A stretch of DNA of 64,000 nt from Liolophura sinensis (GCF_032854445.1 NC_088295.1:16603385-16667384); one strand, 5' to 3'. Positions 47,501 to 57,600 are shown, counted from the first letter of the stretch. Notes: a model not told the origin generated them from the letters alone. Numbers and translations: made by a program.

Positions 47501-50500
47501 TATCTGCTGGAATGCATGGGTCAGCCAAATGGGTCAACCCAACATAGCCAAATGGGTCAACCCAACATAGCCAAATGACCACAGAGCGACCTCATCCAGG
47601 ATGAATCATTTATTGCATGGCTTCGTCTTCAGCAGATCACTTCTCTATCAGATCTAGGTGGCTGAATCACGGCTTAAGGCCATCAATATGGGCTTCACCC
47701 CTAAACCTTTGTGAATTGACAATAAACACCCTGCTAGTGAATTAAGTCGTCTTAATGCCTTGTCCTGGATTCGGCAAGATCAACAAATATTCCTAACAAG
47801 ACTGAACGCCACTGAACTAAAAAACATGTTGAGCAAATGTGATTGTTTTTGGAGGTCATGCCCTGTGTTCCTGTAGCAATTCTACCCTGAGTCTAGCTGC
47901 TACTGTAACCACAAACATCAACTCAAATAAAAGATCAAGTAATCCTACATGTATGTCGCATTTAGTACATGCACATATTGGTGATAACACCTCTAAATCA
48001 ATCACGTTGGAATTGCTGTTTCCATTGCAGTTAAAGGGTCCTTAACCAAAATGGCTGATGTCTGAAAAATGCACCATGTTCTTGCACCTGAGGAATGTGT
48101 ACATTTTATAAATTTAGTGAGTAAAAATTTAACTTAAATTTTGGAAAGAAGAGTGAAAATTGAAACGACTGAGACTAGGTTAGTCTGATTTCAAAATCTT
48201 GCTAAACCTGTGGGTAGTGAAGGCCTGGAGCTTGCCAGTGCTGGTATCTCCATGGAATAGAGGGCAGAGTACAGTGCTTTAATGTCTGTTCAGCCATTCA
48301 GGTGAGTATCATGCCATCCCCAGGCATGACACACTAAGCCTGCTATATTTGTCTCTACTGACTACCCTCTCTCAGAGAACAAGCATCAGATAACTATAGA
48401 GTTTCAGGGCGCGGTAAAAGGGCACTGAACTCCTATCTGCCTCACATCTCTGACATTGTACAGATGAGTCTACTGAAGGCAGTCACGCAAGTCACATCAC
48501 TTCCTCCATATTCAATTTCAGCTTGAGGAGAGGCTAATTCTACCCCAACCTTTTATGTATTCACAAAGTGGGATTCTCTTATTTGTCAGTTGAACTCAAC
48601 AACTATTAATCATTTTTGTGGATAGGTCCAACTGCAAGAAATAGAGCTTGTCCTATTGTCCTTCCCAATTCCATACAACAAAATTGCATTGTGGAAATGT
48701 GTGAAGGCTTCAGAACTGTCTTATTATTTAGACCTACATATTAAATCCACTTACATTTATAACTGGATTTATTCTTTTTCAACATATAAATGACAAAAAT
48801 GGTCAGCTGTTTCATCAAACTATGAATTCTTCAATAATGAACTCAAACATTGTTTCTGCACCCCACCCACTACATTAAGTTATCTCAAACAAATTAGGTC
48901 TAATTTAGTCAATTCTTTTTAATTTTGGAAACTAATACAGTTTAAGGATATTTGTTAACATATTTTACTAATCTGTAACTATAAAAACAATGGCATTATC
49001 TGGCATGGATTCAATACCAGCTCTACTTCGTTTGTCCATCACAACATTTTACCTATATATCATGCAAGGCTCTTTATTTAAATGTATATACAGACAGCTA
49101 GATAAATAAATGCTATTTGATTAATGTGATGGCATGAGAGTATTAGGTTTTACCTCTGCATGTTGCCCCGGGGCTAGAACCTTGTTACAGTTCTCACAGC
49201 TCAGACAACTAGGGTGCCAATCCTCCCCGAGCGATGTCTTTCGTTCCGCTGAAACCGCAACATCAAACATTGATAACAACAACAATGATAATGGACATAA
49301 GCAACAACATGGCATACGTGACAATATAGGGAATAAATTCCATGTTTGGTAACTAGGTCTGCGCTGGTCTGCTGAAACTCAAACAAGCCTAGAGAACTGG
49401 AACAACATTAGTTAGCAGGCACATTTAATTATACAGCCACGAGTGGTCACTGGTAGACATATACTTCATGTAGATGTCTACCACTCACCAGCTCATCAAC
49501 CTTTGTTTTGGGTTCTGCAGTGGGTTGGAATGTGTGTCACCCAGCCTGAGTGATGTCATGATAGCTTATATTTAGAGATTTTCATGCACCTGACCAACCA
49601 GTATGCTAGTTTGGGTCGATCTACAAGAGATACAGGGATTTCGAACATTCTTGGCTCTACATTCTTGAGAAACGTAAGAGATATTTAGGGCAATCTTTGT
49701 TGGATATGTAGAGATATTTAATGTGGAATTGGGTACATAATTACTGATATTCAGTGCTCCAGAACAGACATTTATGGACACATGATTGGTTCTGTGCTCT
49801 TGGTTTGATATTTACTGATTGACAAATAATTTGCTTCTGAATGGGTGTAAATCAGTGATATATATTTATTGTTTTATGACAGTTATGTAAAATATGATGT
49901 GTCTAGACATAGGCTTAATTTCATTCAGCATCATTTTACTGCGTTCTTTGTAGCAATAATTTCGGTGATCCACACACTCAAGAGGGGCTCAGATGGCCAA
50001 CAGTAAGGTGTCTTGAAGCCTATCTAACTGATGAACACGGCAAGAAGACATTCTGGAAGTTATAGAGCTATGTTATATCCACCTTGTTGGGATCTTTGAA
50101 AGCTCAGCCACTTTTCAGTTCAGAAGATGATGAGGGTGCGACATTTAGTTGTAAGAGTGTGTAACGCTGACACAGTCATACATATAATGGGGCATAAAAA
50201 ATGTTATCCTGGCTGAACACGTACATTAAAATGAGGAATGTTGTTATGTGGGTTAATCACTTGTAGCTAATAGCCCCGGGGGAAATGCTGCAGGCCGCAC
50301 AGACTCAGCCCAAGACCTGTCCATTATCACATCAGCTGGTTATTCTTATGCACCTGTGGAAATGAGAACAATAGACCCAGACTCTGCGCTATAAAGCCAC
50401 ATTATCACCAGGGAGCTTTCTGTTTTATCAGGTGTTACACAATCAGAGCGCAAAGTGCCCCCCCGAAGTAAAACACAATGAGGCCTGGACTCTATACAAT

Positions 50501-52871
50501 GCATGACTGATTTTTTTGTAAAACATGTTCCACAGGACAGGTTCTTGCCAAGTTGGATCACTACGGTAGTCTCTAAGTTAAGCACTCTGCTTCCATCATG
50601 TCCATTTACAGCACCAGACATAAACAAAGGACTGTTTGTTCATACCAGCACACTCTTAAATTGAGAATCCTCACAGCTACCTCTCTTAATTTAGCAAAAT
50701 GACCCAGCGCTGCTACTCAAGGGTAACAAAATAATTCATTGCCAGATGCATGTAATGCCTTTGAAACCACTAAAATCCAGAGCTGATGATCACATGTACA
50801 CAGTTATTACAAGTTACACATACTGATAGCTGATTGTAGCAAAAGTAATTCTAATCCTGACCTGAGCAAACATACATAAAGGCTATGTATATGTATATAC
50901 AGTTATAAAGACATAACACTTAGGAAAGAATGCAAAAATGATTTCCTCAAATCCTTCATTTCCACATCTTTTGATACATGTCTGTATACATACTGCAAAT
51001 GTATACAAATTCAGACTAACATTAACAAACAGCACAAGCACAGGTGGAGGCCCCATCCCACTGTATATAATTTTATATGAAATATATCTCCAACCTTTTT
51101 TAAGGATTAATTTATCAATTTATGTACATCTAACACACTTGCACTCATGCCTGCATGGTTATATGCTATCCATATTCATGAATGTAATGTTATTCACATG
51201 GAAAACTTTAAGATATTACTTTTAAAAGTTCACTTCAGAGCATGTTTTATTCATATCCATGAATGCGCTGTAGTTAAAAGTGTGATATATACATTCCCAT
51301 TAGTACCTATGGTAATACACACAACTCTAAAACAGGTTTCATGTCCTGTCTCACGAGATGAAGAGACTTGATTACAGCTGAACAGAGGGCTAGTACAGGA
51401 ATGCTGGGCTATATAACAGATCAATACTAGGGTGTACAGGCGAACTGTAAATACTGTATTCATTTTATGATAGACAGCATTTCATCAGTATAATTCAATA
51501 CCCGATCAATTTTCACCAGTAATATGAAATTAAGGTTTATTTCAAAGTAGCAGAATTCCTGCACAAGAATATGCTTAAAGAAACTGACAGACTTTGAATA
51601 GCTAATTTAGGAAATTATGCATTATCTGTACAGTTAACAGAAGTCTAATAACAAAAACGTAAGTTCATTTGCATAATTATACCTCATCGTGTTCATGTTA
51701 TTGAGTATGGGTTGTATATTTATCTAAAAAATCACAGGGAAGTGATTTTTAATGGCTGGAAAATGATTTATAACAGCTATATCTGTTTCAATAAGCCATG
51801 TATTGTGCTGAACCATGTGTTCTGTTACTGTCACTTAGTTCAACTGCCATAACATGGAGAGAGAATCAATTATATAACACAGTGTATTTAATTCTGAAGT
51901 TGAGCTTTTAAGCGACATTTGATTCTGCTTGAATGTTGATTCATCCACCTTCAAGGGCCACATAAGAGATTTGTGTGAAGTTTAATCGATTTCTTATCAG
52001 GCATACTTTAGTGTTGGGAATATGAGTATAATTTCATAGCGACTGTGTGCTTCTGACAGTGTATTTTGTATGCCAAAGATGAAATACAGTATAGCTGTAG
52101 ATCATGTCCAGGACATATGACACTTGTAATCCAGTACCAACTAAGGAGGTCTGACAGCTATAAACACATAGTGAAATGGGCACAATACTAAATCAGCCTG
52201 TATACTAAGATATTTACATCGTCTTCATGAACATTCAGTACCAGGTGCAAGTTATGTGCCAAATACAAGGAAATACCACAGGAGGACTTTCAAGTCTGTG
52301 CATGTACACCTTGCAAATAACACATGCCATATGTCTAACAAATATGTGACCAAAACAAAAACAAATATTTGTTATGATACTGAGATCATCAGTAAACATG
52401 AAAAATTTGTGAAACAACATAAGAGATTCACCATGCATGGTTTTAGTGTTTCGGTAGGCCTACCTACGCTTAACATTTCCGATTTTTTATCCCATGTTAT
52501 TAATACTATATTTTGCTTTGTATCAGATATGTACTTCATCTAAATCATGCCAACCCTCGGGTCTAAGCCGGCACCTGTTCATTCCTTGGCCAATACCTGT
52601 ACATGATAAACTGAGTGAGCAATACTAACCAAACAACGCGGCATGCACGGGACAAACAGTAGGCCTGCTCTGAGCCAGTTGTTTATGAACGTGCCACCTA
52701 CCAACGACTGTCTTACTATGTAGTATAAACCACTGTCTTCATTACAATCCACACGACACCTGAAATACGACATCTGACAACGGCTACACTTTACTATAGA
52801 CCAGTTAACTTACCAAAGAAAACAGGCTTGCTACAGCGCCGGCAGGAGTTGGCCTGACCGTTGACGGGCAT
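21596..52871 (-). CDS. Rassf: LIM-RA-SARAH protein, RASSF family (450 aa, 11 exons)
   Basis: Exons in transcript order: 52871-52814, 49248-49154, 43406-43213, 32206-32125, 28285-28094, 24610-24419, 24105-24004, 23780-23729, 23257-23025, 22102-22005, 21650-21596; total 1353 nt, every junction in phase. LIM domain at residues 10-61 (C-x2-C-x17-H-x2-C-x2-C-x2-C-x17-C-x2-C), poly-Asn tract near 95, disordered middle, Ras-association domain about 256-355 (from [15 protein letters not shown] through [10 protein letters not shown] to KVFIKEK) and a C-terminal SARAH helix about 400-450 ([34 protein letters not shown]). Drosophila RASSF has the same order and binds Hippo through SARAH. The start is the first ATG after an in-frame TAA. 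A LIM-less form is also predicted. Confidence 0.95.
22005..22102 (-). CDS. Rassf: RASSF exon 10 (SARAH domain, first part)
   Basis: Acceptor GTTTTCAG, donor AAAAAA|GTAAGT, phase 0 to 2. Encodes [19 protein letters not shown] and [13 protein letters not shown], a heptad-bearing helix typical of SARAH, the dimerisation module of Hippo/MST, Salvador and RASSF proteins. Confidence 0.95.
23025..23257 (-). CDS. Rassf: RASSF exon 9 (end of RA, acidic linker)
   Basis: Encodes [19 protein letters not shown] and KVFIKEK, closing the RA domain, then a Pro/Glu-rich linker to the SARAH helix; phase 1 to 0, donor GAAGAG|GTGAGA. The acceptor is duplicated 31 bases upstream (exon start 23288), and that copy would shift the frame. 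Confidence 0.93.
23258..23288 (-). promoter_or_regulatory. Duplicated 3' splice site (31-bp tandem duplication)
   Basis: The unit CGTTTTTCTCCCTTCAG plus AACCAACACTTTTG is present twice in tandem with one base difference in the pyrimidine tract. Both copies carry a good acceptor. Only the downstream one (exon from 23257) continues the RA frame; the upstream one reaches TGA after about 27 codons. Confidence 0.85.
23729..23780 (-). CDS. Rassf: RASSF exon 8 (RA domain)
   Basis: Acceptor CTCGTAG, donor AAGGAG|GTGAGG, phase 0 to 1. Encodes [17 protein letters not shown], the central RA strand. Confidence 0.95.
24004..24105 (-). CDS. Rassf: RASSF exon 7 (RA domain)
   Basis: Acceptor TTTGACAG, donor TTTAAG|GTAAAC, 34 codons, phase 0 to 0. 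Encodes [20 protein letters not shown] and [12 protein letters not shown], the typical RA beta strand followed by the first helix. Confidence 0.95.
24419..24610 (-). CDS. Rassf: RASSF exon 6 (start of RA domain)
   Basis: Acceptor TTATCAG, donor AATGAT|GTAAGT, phase 0 to 0. Encodes [20 protein letters not shown] and, at its end, [15 protein letters not shown], the first strand region of the RASSF Ras-association domain. Confidence 0.94.
28094..28285 (-). CDS. Rassf: RASSF exon 5 (middle region)
   Basis: 192 nt, phase 0 to 0. Acceptor CTGTTAAG, donor CTAAAG|GTACAG. Encodes [36 protein letters not shown] and [10 protein letters not shown]. No catalytic motif; likely a linker or binding region. 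Confidence 0.92.
30603..30808 (+). repeat. Dispersed repeat copy B in RASSF intron 4
   Basis: Matches 711-900 along about 190 bases, with blocks TTTTAGCCAATATA, CCATCTAATGAACA, ACTACTAATATCTGTCC and TTAGAAGAATTAGAG. The strand is arbitrary. Family not recognised. Confidence 0.6.
32125..32206 (-). CDS. Rassf: RASSF exon 4 (first shared exon)
   Basis: Acceptor TTTTTAG, donor GAAAAG|GTGAGT, phase 2 to 0. Encodes [17 protein letters not shown] and CRLSEEK. It is the joining point for both first-exon choices. Confidence 0.9.
32322..32492 (+). repeat. Dispersed ATTTATTTGATTGG-family repeat in RASSF intron 3
   Basis: Contains CAAGAATATTTCACATACAT, GGCAGCCAGCATTAT, ATCCGCAGGTTGCTA and GCCAGCATGAGCTGGACTTG in the family order. 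A G-rich run (GGGGGTGGGGGGGAGG) interrupts it. Confidence 0.7.
33066..33216 (+). repeat. Dispersed ATTTATTTGATTGG-family repeat, second copy in RASSF intron 3
   Basis: TTTATTTGATCAGTGTTTCACGCC, CTCAAGAATAGTTAACTTAT, ATCATTATGGTGGGAGGAAA and ACCCACGGCCATCCACAGGT occur in order. Confidence 0.7.
38911..39020 (-). repeat. Dispersed ATTTATTTGATTGG-family repeat, minus orientation
   Basis: Read on the minus strand: GTGTTTTATGCCATACACAAG, AACATTTCACTTCTACAACA and CCAGCATTATGGTGGGAGGA. Truncated after the GGAAACC block. Confidence 0.7.
40846..40889 (-). CDS. Rassf: Alternative first exon of RASSF (LIM-less isoform)
   Basis: Encodes [14 protein letters not shown] plus two bases, ending TCTAG|GTAAGG in phase 2, exactly the phase that exon 4 (32206) needs. 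An in-frame TGA lies upstream. The second ATG (40871) has the stronger context, AACATGG. Spliced to exon 4 it opens a frame of 343 or 349 aa with RA and SARAH but no LIM. Chance is possible because the exon is short; the combination of start, stop, donor and phase makes it likely. Confidence 0.65.
40977..40992 (-). promoter_or_regulatory. CTCF-like motif upstream of the alternative RASSF first exon
   Basis: Minus strand TCACCAGGGGGCAGCA, a near match to the bilaterian CTCF consensus CCASYAGRKGGCRS. It sits about 90 bases upstream of the alternative start in a stretch with more CG dinucleotides than the surrounding intron. Binding is inference. Confidence 0.4.
43213..43406 (-). CDS. Rassf: RASSF exon 3 (end of LIM, poly-Asn)
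   Basis: Acceptor ATTTTCAG, donor AAAAA|GTAAGG. Encodes [17 protein letters not shown] (C58, C61), GYGSNVF and a run of seven Asn coded mostly by AAC, then a charged tail RETDRDK. Ends in phase 2. Confidence 0.95.
43681..43731. repeat. (TA)n microsatellite, RASSF intron 2
   Basis: About 25 uninterrupted TA units followed by TGTATGTATG. Simple repeat. Confidence 0.97.
44364..44448 (+). repeat. Dispersed ATTTATTTGATTGG-family repeat, short copy
   Basis: TTATTTACTTGATTGGTATT, ATGCCCCAATCAAGAAAATTT and GCATTACGGTGGGAAGAAAC, then truncated just upstream of a TA microsatellite. Confidence 0.7.
44485..44548. repeat. (TA)n microsatellite, RASSF intron 2
   Basis: About 31 TA units, directly downstream of a truncated dispersed repeat. 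Confidence 0.97.
49154..49248 (-). CDS. Rassf: RASSF exon 2 (LIM core)
   Basis: Acceptor GTTTCAG, donor GCAGAG|GTAAAA. Encodes [20 protein letters not shown] and [12 protein letters not shown], giving H31, C34, C37 and C40 of the LIM domain. It resembles the CRIP type of LIM. Confidence 0.95.
52814..52871 (-). CDS. Rassf: RASSF exon 1 (start, first LIM cysteines)
   Basis: Encodes [19 protein letters not shown] and ends in phase 1 at TTTG|GTAAGT. Supplies C10 and C13 of the first zinc finger. An in-frame TAA lies about 17 codons upstream with no ATG between. Confidence 0.93.
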
Positions 52872-53010
52872 CGTGCTGTTCTCGGCTACCCCGATCGCTG
52901 CGATCTGCTGACACTCATAGTATTATCCCGCAGCCGATCAACGCCGAACAGGTTCAAGCTACGATCAGTCGCGTGGAGATCGTAAAACGCTACCGTAAAG
53001 TCTAAAAAAA
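52872..53010 (-). promoter_or_regulatory. RASSF 5' leader and promoter-proximal region
   Basis: Distinctly richer in CG dinucleotides than its surroundings (CCGATCGCTGCGATC, GCCGATCAACGCCGAAC, CAGTCGCGTGG) and directly upstream of the LIM-isoform start codon. No TATA box. The promoter assignment is inference from position and composition. Confidence 0.5.
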
Positions 53011-53515
53011 AAAATAGTTACTGCATGTTTTCATCCTTCTCATGTCAAGCTTGGATTCCGTGTACATCAGTCGCTACTATATACACGAACGATAAAAATG
53101 ATAACATACACACGCAACGTGTGCATGGTTTAATGCATTAAGAGCGTTTAACATTATCCATTGATGTATTTTTAAACATAATAAACGTCTTAACATACAT
53201 GTATCTACCTTAATTAAGTTTTCTAACGGGTACGCAAAAAGATGGATTTTTAGGAAGCTTACATGTATGCAAAGTTTTTACAGCGTATTAATAAATTATA
53301 TAGACAGATTCGGCTTGCGTATACACTATCTCCTGTATTCATATAAATTTATATATATTTATTTATATAAATATATATATATAGAATCTGTTCTATCCAA
53401 ATTTTGGGGGTGAAATTTCACATGCTTTTCACAAACATGAATATTTATGTTCTCATGCAGCTAGAATGATCGCGCACTGTACTTTATTCAGCGAGATTTT
53501 GATGACTATACTGCC

Positions 53516-53900
53516 AGACTATAAAAGAAGGAAACTGCTGGAAGCCATCATGATCCGACGACACAATCCACAGCTTAACCGAGACAGCGGGTACCACCTA
53601 CCGAGCGCCTACAATGACCTCATCAGATTAAACAGTGACCGCCTTAAACCCTGAAGCCATTAAACCCTGAAGCCATTACCCTGAAGTTACTATCTATGTT
53701 ACATTGTTGCCTGTTGTTGACACCACTCACTCTCTTACTGTATATATGTTGTCTTGTATCTCTGTATGTTCATATGGTTTGATAACGATGTAAGAACCTA
53801 CATCGAAACGTCGCCAACACAATAAATCCAGGAATTGTTATCCATAAGTAATGCCTCTGTCAATCTATACCATCCCAATTCCTAAATGCCTCTGACAGAA
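53516..53900 (+). mobile_element. 3' fragment of a Penelope-like element (C-terminal GIY-YIG end)
   Basis: Flanked by a 12-base target duplication, GACTATACTGCC, at 53504-53515 and 53901-53912. It encodes the tail of a GIY-YIG endonuclease: RRKLLEAIMIRRHNPQLNRD followed by GYHLPSAYNDL and a stop at 53652-53654. It is followed by a short untranslated region with AATAAA near 53821 and a possible decayed hammerhead ribozyme. A C-terminal GIY-YIG and 5' truncation fit canonical Penelope-like elements. Inactive. Confidence 0.75.
53779..53812 (+). ncRNA. Degenerate hammerhead-ribozyme-like motif
   Basis: TTGATAAC, then a perfect 6-bp stem II (GATGTA, loop AGAACC, TACATC), then GAAACGTC. The intact core is CUGANGA, stem II, GAAA, and GUH before the cut. 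Here the 3' half is intact but the 5' core has C3 to U and G8 to A, so self-cleavage is not expected. Hammerheads are known in terminal repeats of Penelope-like elements. Confidence 0.45.
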
Positions 53901-54439
53901 GACTATACTGCCTGTTTTTATTATTCTCATGTCAAGCTTGGATTACGTGTACGTCAGTCACTACAATATACATGTTCGACAGAACTGATAGCAGACTCGC
54001 AACGTCTGTATGGTTTTTTGCAGGAAGAGCGTTTACGCTGTAGACACATCCGACCTGCGTATACACCACTATCTCATGTATTCATAAATTATCTGTTTCA
54101 TATTAGAATCTGTTCTGTAAGATTTTTCGGGTGAAATTTCACATGCATTTCTCATAATATGAATATATATGTTCTAATGTAGGTAAGACGATGGCACATT
54201 GTACACTGTACTTTATTGTGTTTTTGATTCTGAATTTAGTATCATTGTTTTACGAACAGTTTTTAGTTGTGATGAAGTCATATCGAAAGCCTGCAATCAA
54301 GCATGCAGAAAATAATCATCCATTCATCTAAACAAGTAACGCCTGTGTAGAATAATTTTTACATTTTATATCATTTTTTGTGTGGATATATAGGGACATT
54401 TGTAGACATATACTGTTTAATGCGCACTCGTGGCTACGA

Positions 54440-54861
54440 TGGCCCATATACGACATTTTCCTTTTCCCTAACTTTTGTAACTTTTTCTTAGGTTTCCACT
54501 TGGGCGAAAACCTTTTCACGTGGATGGAAACTGTTCTCACCTGGGTGAAAACTTTTTCACCTGGGTGAAATGTTTTCACCCATGTGGAAACCTTTTCACA
54601 TGGAAACCTTTTCGCATGAAAACTCACGTGATGCAAGAAACCTCGTTCTCCTTTCCGTGGGCATAATGATGATGAACTACAATGTGTAAGAACTTCAGCA
54701 TGACGGAGAAAGGCGTGGGTGAGGCAAGTCACATGGAATTCCACACGACCTCCCTACAGACTGAAAACCTTCTCACATGGGTGAAAAGCCTTTCACCCAA
54801 GTGGAATCCTAAGAAAAAGTTACAAAAGTTAAGAAAAAAGGAAAATGTCGTATATGGGCCA
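54440..54861. mobile_element. Non-autonomous inverted-repeat (foldback/MITE) element
   Basis: Terminal inverted repeats of about 85 bases: TGGCCCATATACGACATTTT at the left, and AAAATGTCGTATATGGGCCA at the right. Inside are short palindromic repeats of the type TTTTCACCTGGGTGAAA. No transposase and no clear target duplication. It could fold into a long hairpin. Confidence 0.8.
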
Positions 54862-55097
54862 CCGTGCGTGACCGATCAGTTATGTAGGGTATATAGTGTA
54901 CATGTATATGATGATGAACCTTGTATTAAAATTCAGGTCAGACGTAGGCTGTCAATATAAGCCCCATATTAATAGAATGTAAGTGAAAGTTTATATAAGA
55001 CTAAAGTTAAACCGAAACTTATCTTCTAATTCGTTTTTGGAAAACTTTATAACCATATGATTTTTGCGTTCAAACTACAACACCGCTGCAAGTATCC

Positions 55098-55227
<130 letters not shown>

Positions 55228-56228
55228 GTAAGGTTGCTTCCATGTTTATTTCATGTATATGGTTTTGCACAATGACAGAATATAGCAATATAGTGTATTT
55301 TACAACATAAAACTGGAATGTTGGGAAAATCTAATGTAAAGTACAGCATGGCCTTGATGTAATTATATACACACTGTTACATATGCATATAACTTGCACA
55401 CAGCAAACATATGGGGCCGATTCGTGTAAATTTATGTCAGCTGTGAACATGGATCGATAATAATCTTTCACGCCTTGAACATATAAGAGCAATGCATTTG
55501 TGCGTGCATCTATATGTATTTATATATACAGGTCTAATTAAGAGCGAATATATATATAATGCTTCTTTTCCATTCAGAAATAAAAGAAAGTACCGGTAAT
55601 GCATAAAAGCCACATGCGATGCAGTCACGTATAGCTTTGTCACTACAGTGTGCGAGACTAGTCATTATGCATTCTATACGGGTATTTTTAATTTTTTCCC
55701 GCCACAACTGACAGTCGTTTCTCCTTATTCTTATATATACATACATATAAAGTATCAGACAATTTTTAGTAGAGCGTTTACATCCTATTATAACTTGGTA
55801 TTTTTCTTGTTTTTTTTTTAAGTGAAAGGCGCTCTTTGTAGGCCTATGTGTCTGGGGGGATTGTCTAAGGGGCAACATACCTGCTGTATGTCCAGAGATA
55901 TTTATTACACGTTATGAAAGCCTGCGATTTTTTGTATTTAAATACATCAGTCTCACTCTTGGGTATGAATTCATCCTCAGAATTCCCAAACAACCATAAA
56001 GAATTAAAACCTGAACATTTACATACGCCCTATATAGATACTGACGTGTGTTATACGTATTTTACTTATCCCATAACAATTCTTCTATACATTTTAAAGA
56101 AAATATCAGGTCAGAGAAAGTATAGACCTTATAGAAAAACGAAGGGTTATAACCATATAGGGTCATGCGATATACCACCCGGTAAAGAAAAACTAAACAA
56201 GTACAGATCTACGCCCAATTTTTAGTTA

Positions 56229-56370
56229 TTTTTAGCTGAATGGTGTTTTACGCCGTACTCAAGAATATTTCACTTATACGACAGCGGCCAGCACTATGGT
56301 CGGAAGCAGAGCCCGGGGAATGCCACGACCATCTGCAGGTTGTTGCCAGACTGCCTTCCCACGTCTCGCA
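56229..56370 (+). repeat. Dispersed ATTTATTTGATTGG-family repeat
   Basis: One of the better-preserved copies: GGTGTTTTACGCCGTACTCA, AGAATATTTCACTTATACGA, GCGGCCAGCACTATGGTCGG and CCACGACCATCTGCAGGTTG in order. Confidence 0.8.
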
Positions 56371-57243
56371 GTGGTATAGTGCTATCCGATAAGAATTTCA
56401 GCACTACACTGACATAACACGTGTCATCTTAGCGTATATGTCAGTCCCGTCTGTTTATTGGAGTTTAAATTAACATTTACTACATATATCAAAAAGGTGT
56501 GTCTTTGTATAGCAGACCGCATAATTCAACCTCACTGGAATGTCATGAGGACACCTCGCCCCACGATGTGAGGACGGAGCAAATCGCGCGTGAACAGTGA
56601 CCGTCCTCATGCCGCAAGCCGCTGAGCTTGCTTTCTTCCACCACAATGGTGAACTATTCTTGAGTCGTTCACATGACTTTCATGGTCAGTATTTTTCATC
56701 TGAGACACATCAGCAGCACGCCAGTTCCGAAGTAAATATATTGATTACGGGATGTTTTTCATCTGCTGCCGTTTATTCAGTTTTACTGACGAGGAACATT
56801 AGTTAAGGGTTTATTGAACTGCGTGTACTGTGATATAATGGCCGCCCCTTCTCCCCACTGATTTCCCTCTGGATACAATGTTTTCCCTGCATCTTTCTGT
56901 ATCCTCCTATATCTATGTATAATGTCCATCCATGTCTATGTGTCTATGTGATATCTTTCCATCTGCACCTACAATGTATGTTAATAATGAGACAAACCCA
57001 GAATCATAATGTTTCGAAGGATTCTAAGGATGTACATTGCATATCACAGGCCCACCTCTGGGCTCTACGCGAAAATGATCAAGTCTAATTTAGATTGGTT
57101 CACAGACACTCCGCACATTGTGGGTAACTTAATCTAACGTAATGGAGACACAGGAAACGTTTGGCTTCACGATTCATTGGCATGAGGTGGCTCGAAGTCC
57201 TGCTTCAAACTAGTGCAACCCTCGTGGATTAAAAAATATGATC

Positions 57244-57317
57244 ACCCCCCCCCCCCCCGCCAACGACCCACGCACACACACACACACGCACACGCACACG
57301 CACACGCACACACACAA
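57244..57317. repeat. Poly-C and (CA)n simple repeat
   Basis: A run of 14 C followed by ACGCACACACACACACACGC. A further poly-G run lies at 58140-58157. Confidence 0.95.
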
Positions 57318-57407
57318 CCGGCATGGAATTAAAGTCAGCTATAATAAAACACTTATTAACTTAGCTTAGCTCACGACCTGAGGTAAGTATTGGCCAAGCT
57401 ATTTATT

Positions 57408-57600
57408 TTCATTGCATGGTTTTTTACGCCGTACTCAAGAATATTTCAATATTAGCCTATACGACGGCGTCAAGGATTATGGTTGGAGAAAATCGGTCAT
57501 AGTCCGGAGGAAACCCATGGTCATCCACAGGTTGATGGATCTTCCCACCACTGGAGAGGACGCCAGCATGGGCTGGAACTCACAGCGACAGCATCGGTGT
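57408..57600 (+). repeat. Dispersed ATTTATTTGATTGG-family repeat
   Basis: TTTTTTACGCCGTACTCAAG, AATATTTCAATATTAG, TATACGACGGCGTCAAGG, ACCCATGGTCATCCACAGGT and GCCAGCATGGGCTGGAACTC in order, covering both ends of the family. Confidence 0.8.

Larger units (their letters stand above)
43407..52813 (-). other. RASSF introns 1 and 2
   Basis: 49249-52813 and 43407-49153. Contain two long TA microsatellites, a dispersed repeat copy at 44364-44448, a 23-base tandem near 45056-45110 (AATATTCTGTCATATTTCAA), an imperfect duplication of about 120 bases at 47025-47240 and a 24-base duplication at 47520-47575. No additional gene is supported. Confidence 0.5.
53028..54215. repeat. Tandem duplication of about 480 bp, interrupted by a retroelement
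   Basis: Copy 1 (53028-53515) and copy 2 (53901-54215) share CTCATGTCAAGCTTGGATT, AGAGCGTTTA, TGCGTATACAC, TAGAATCTGTTCT, GGTGAAATTTCACATGC and CACTGTACTTTATT in the same order. The unit start (ACTGC-TGTTTT) is recognisable in both, so they were adjacent before a 385-base insertion split them. Confidence 0.8.

Noticed and set aside
47387..47578. Possible gag-like fragment with a CDHCPARS motif
   Set aside because: Too short and without a complete zinc knuckle; includes a 24-base tandem duplication. No retroelement context was found.
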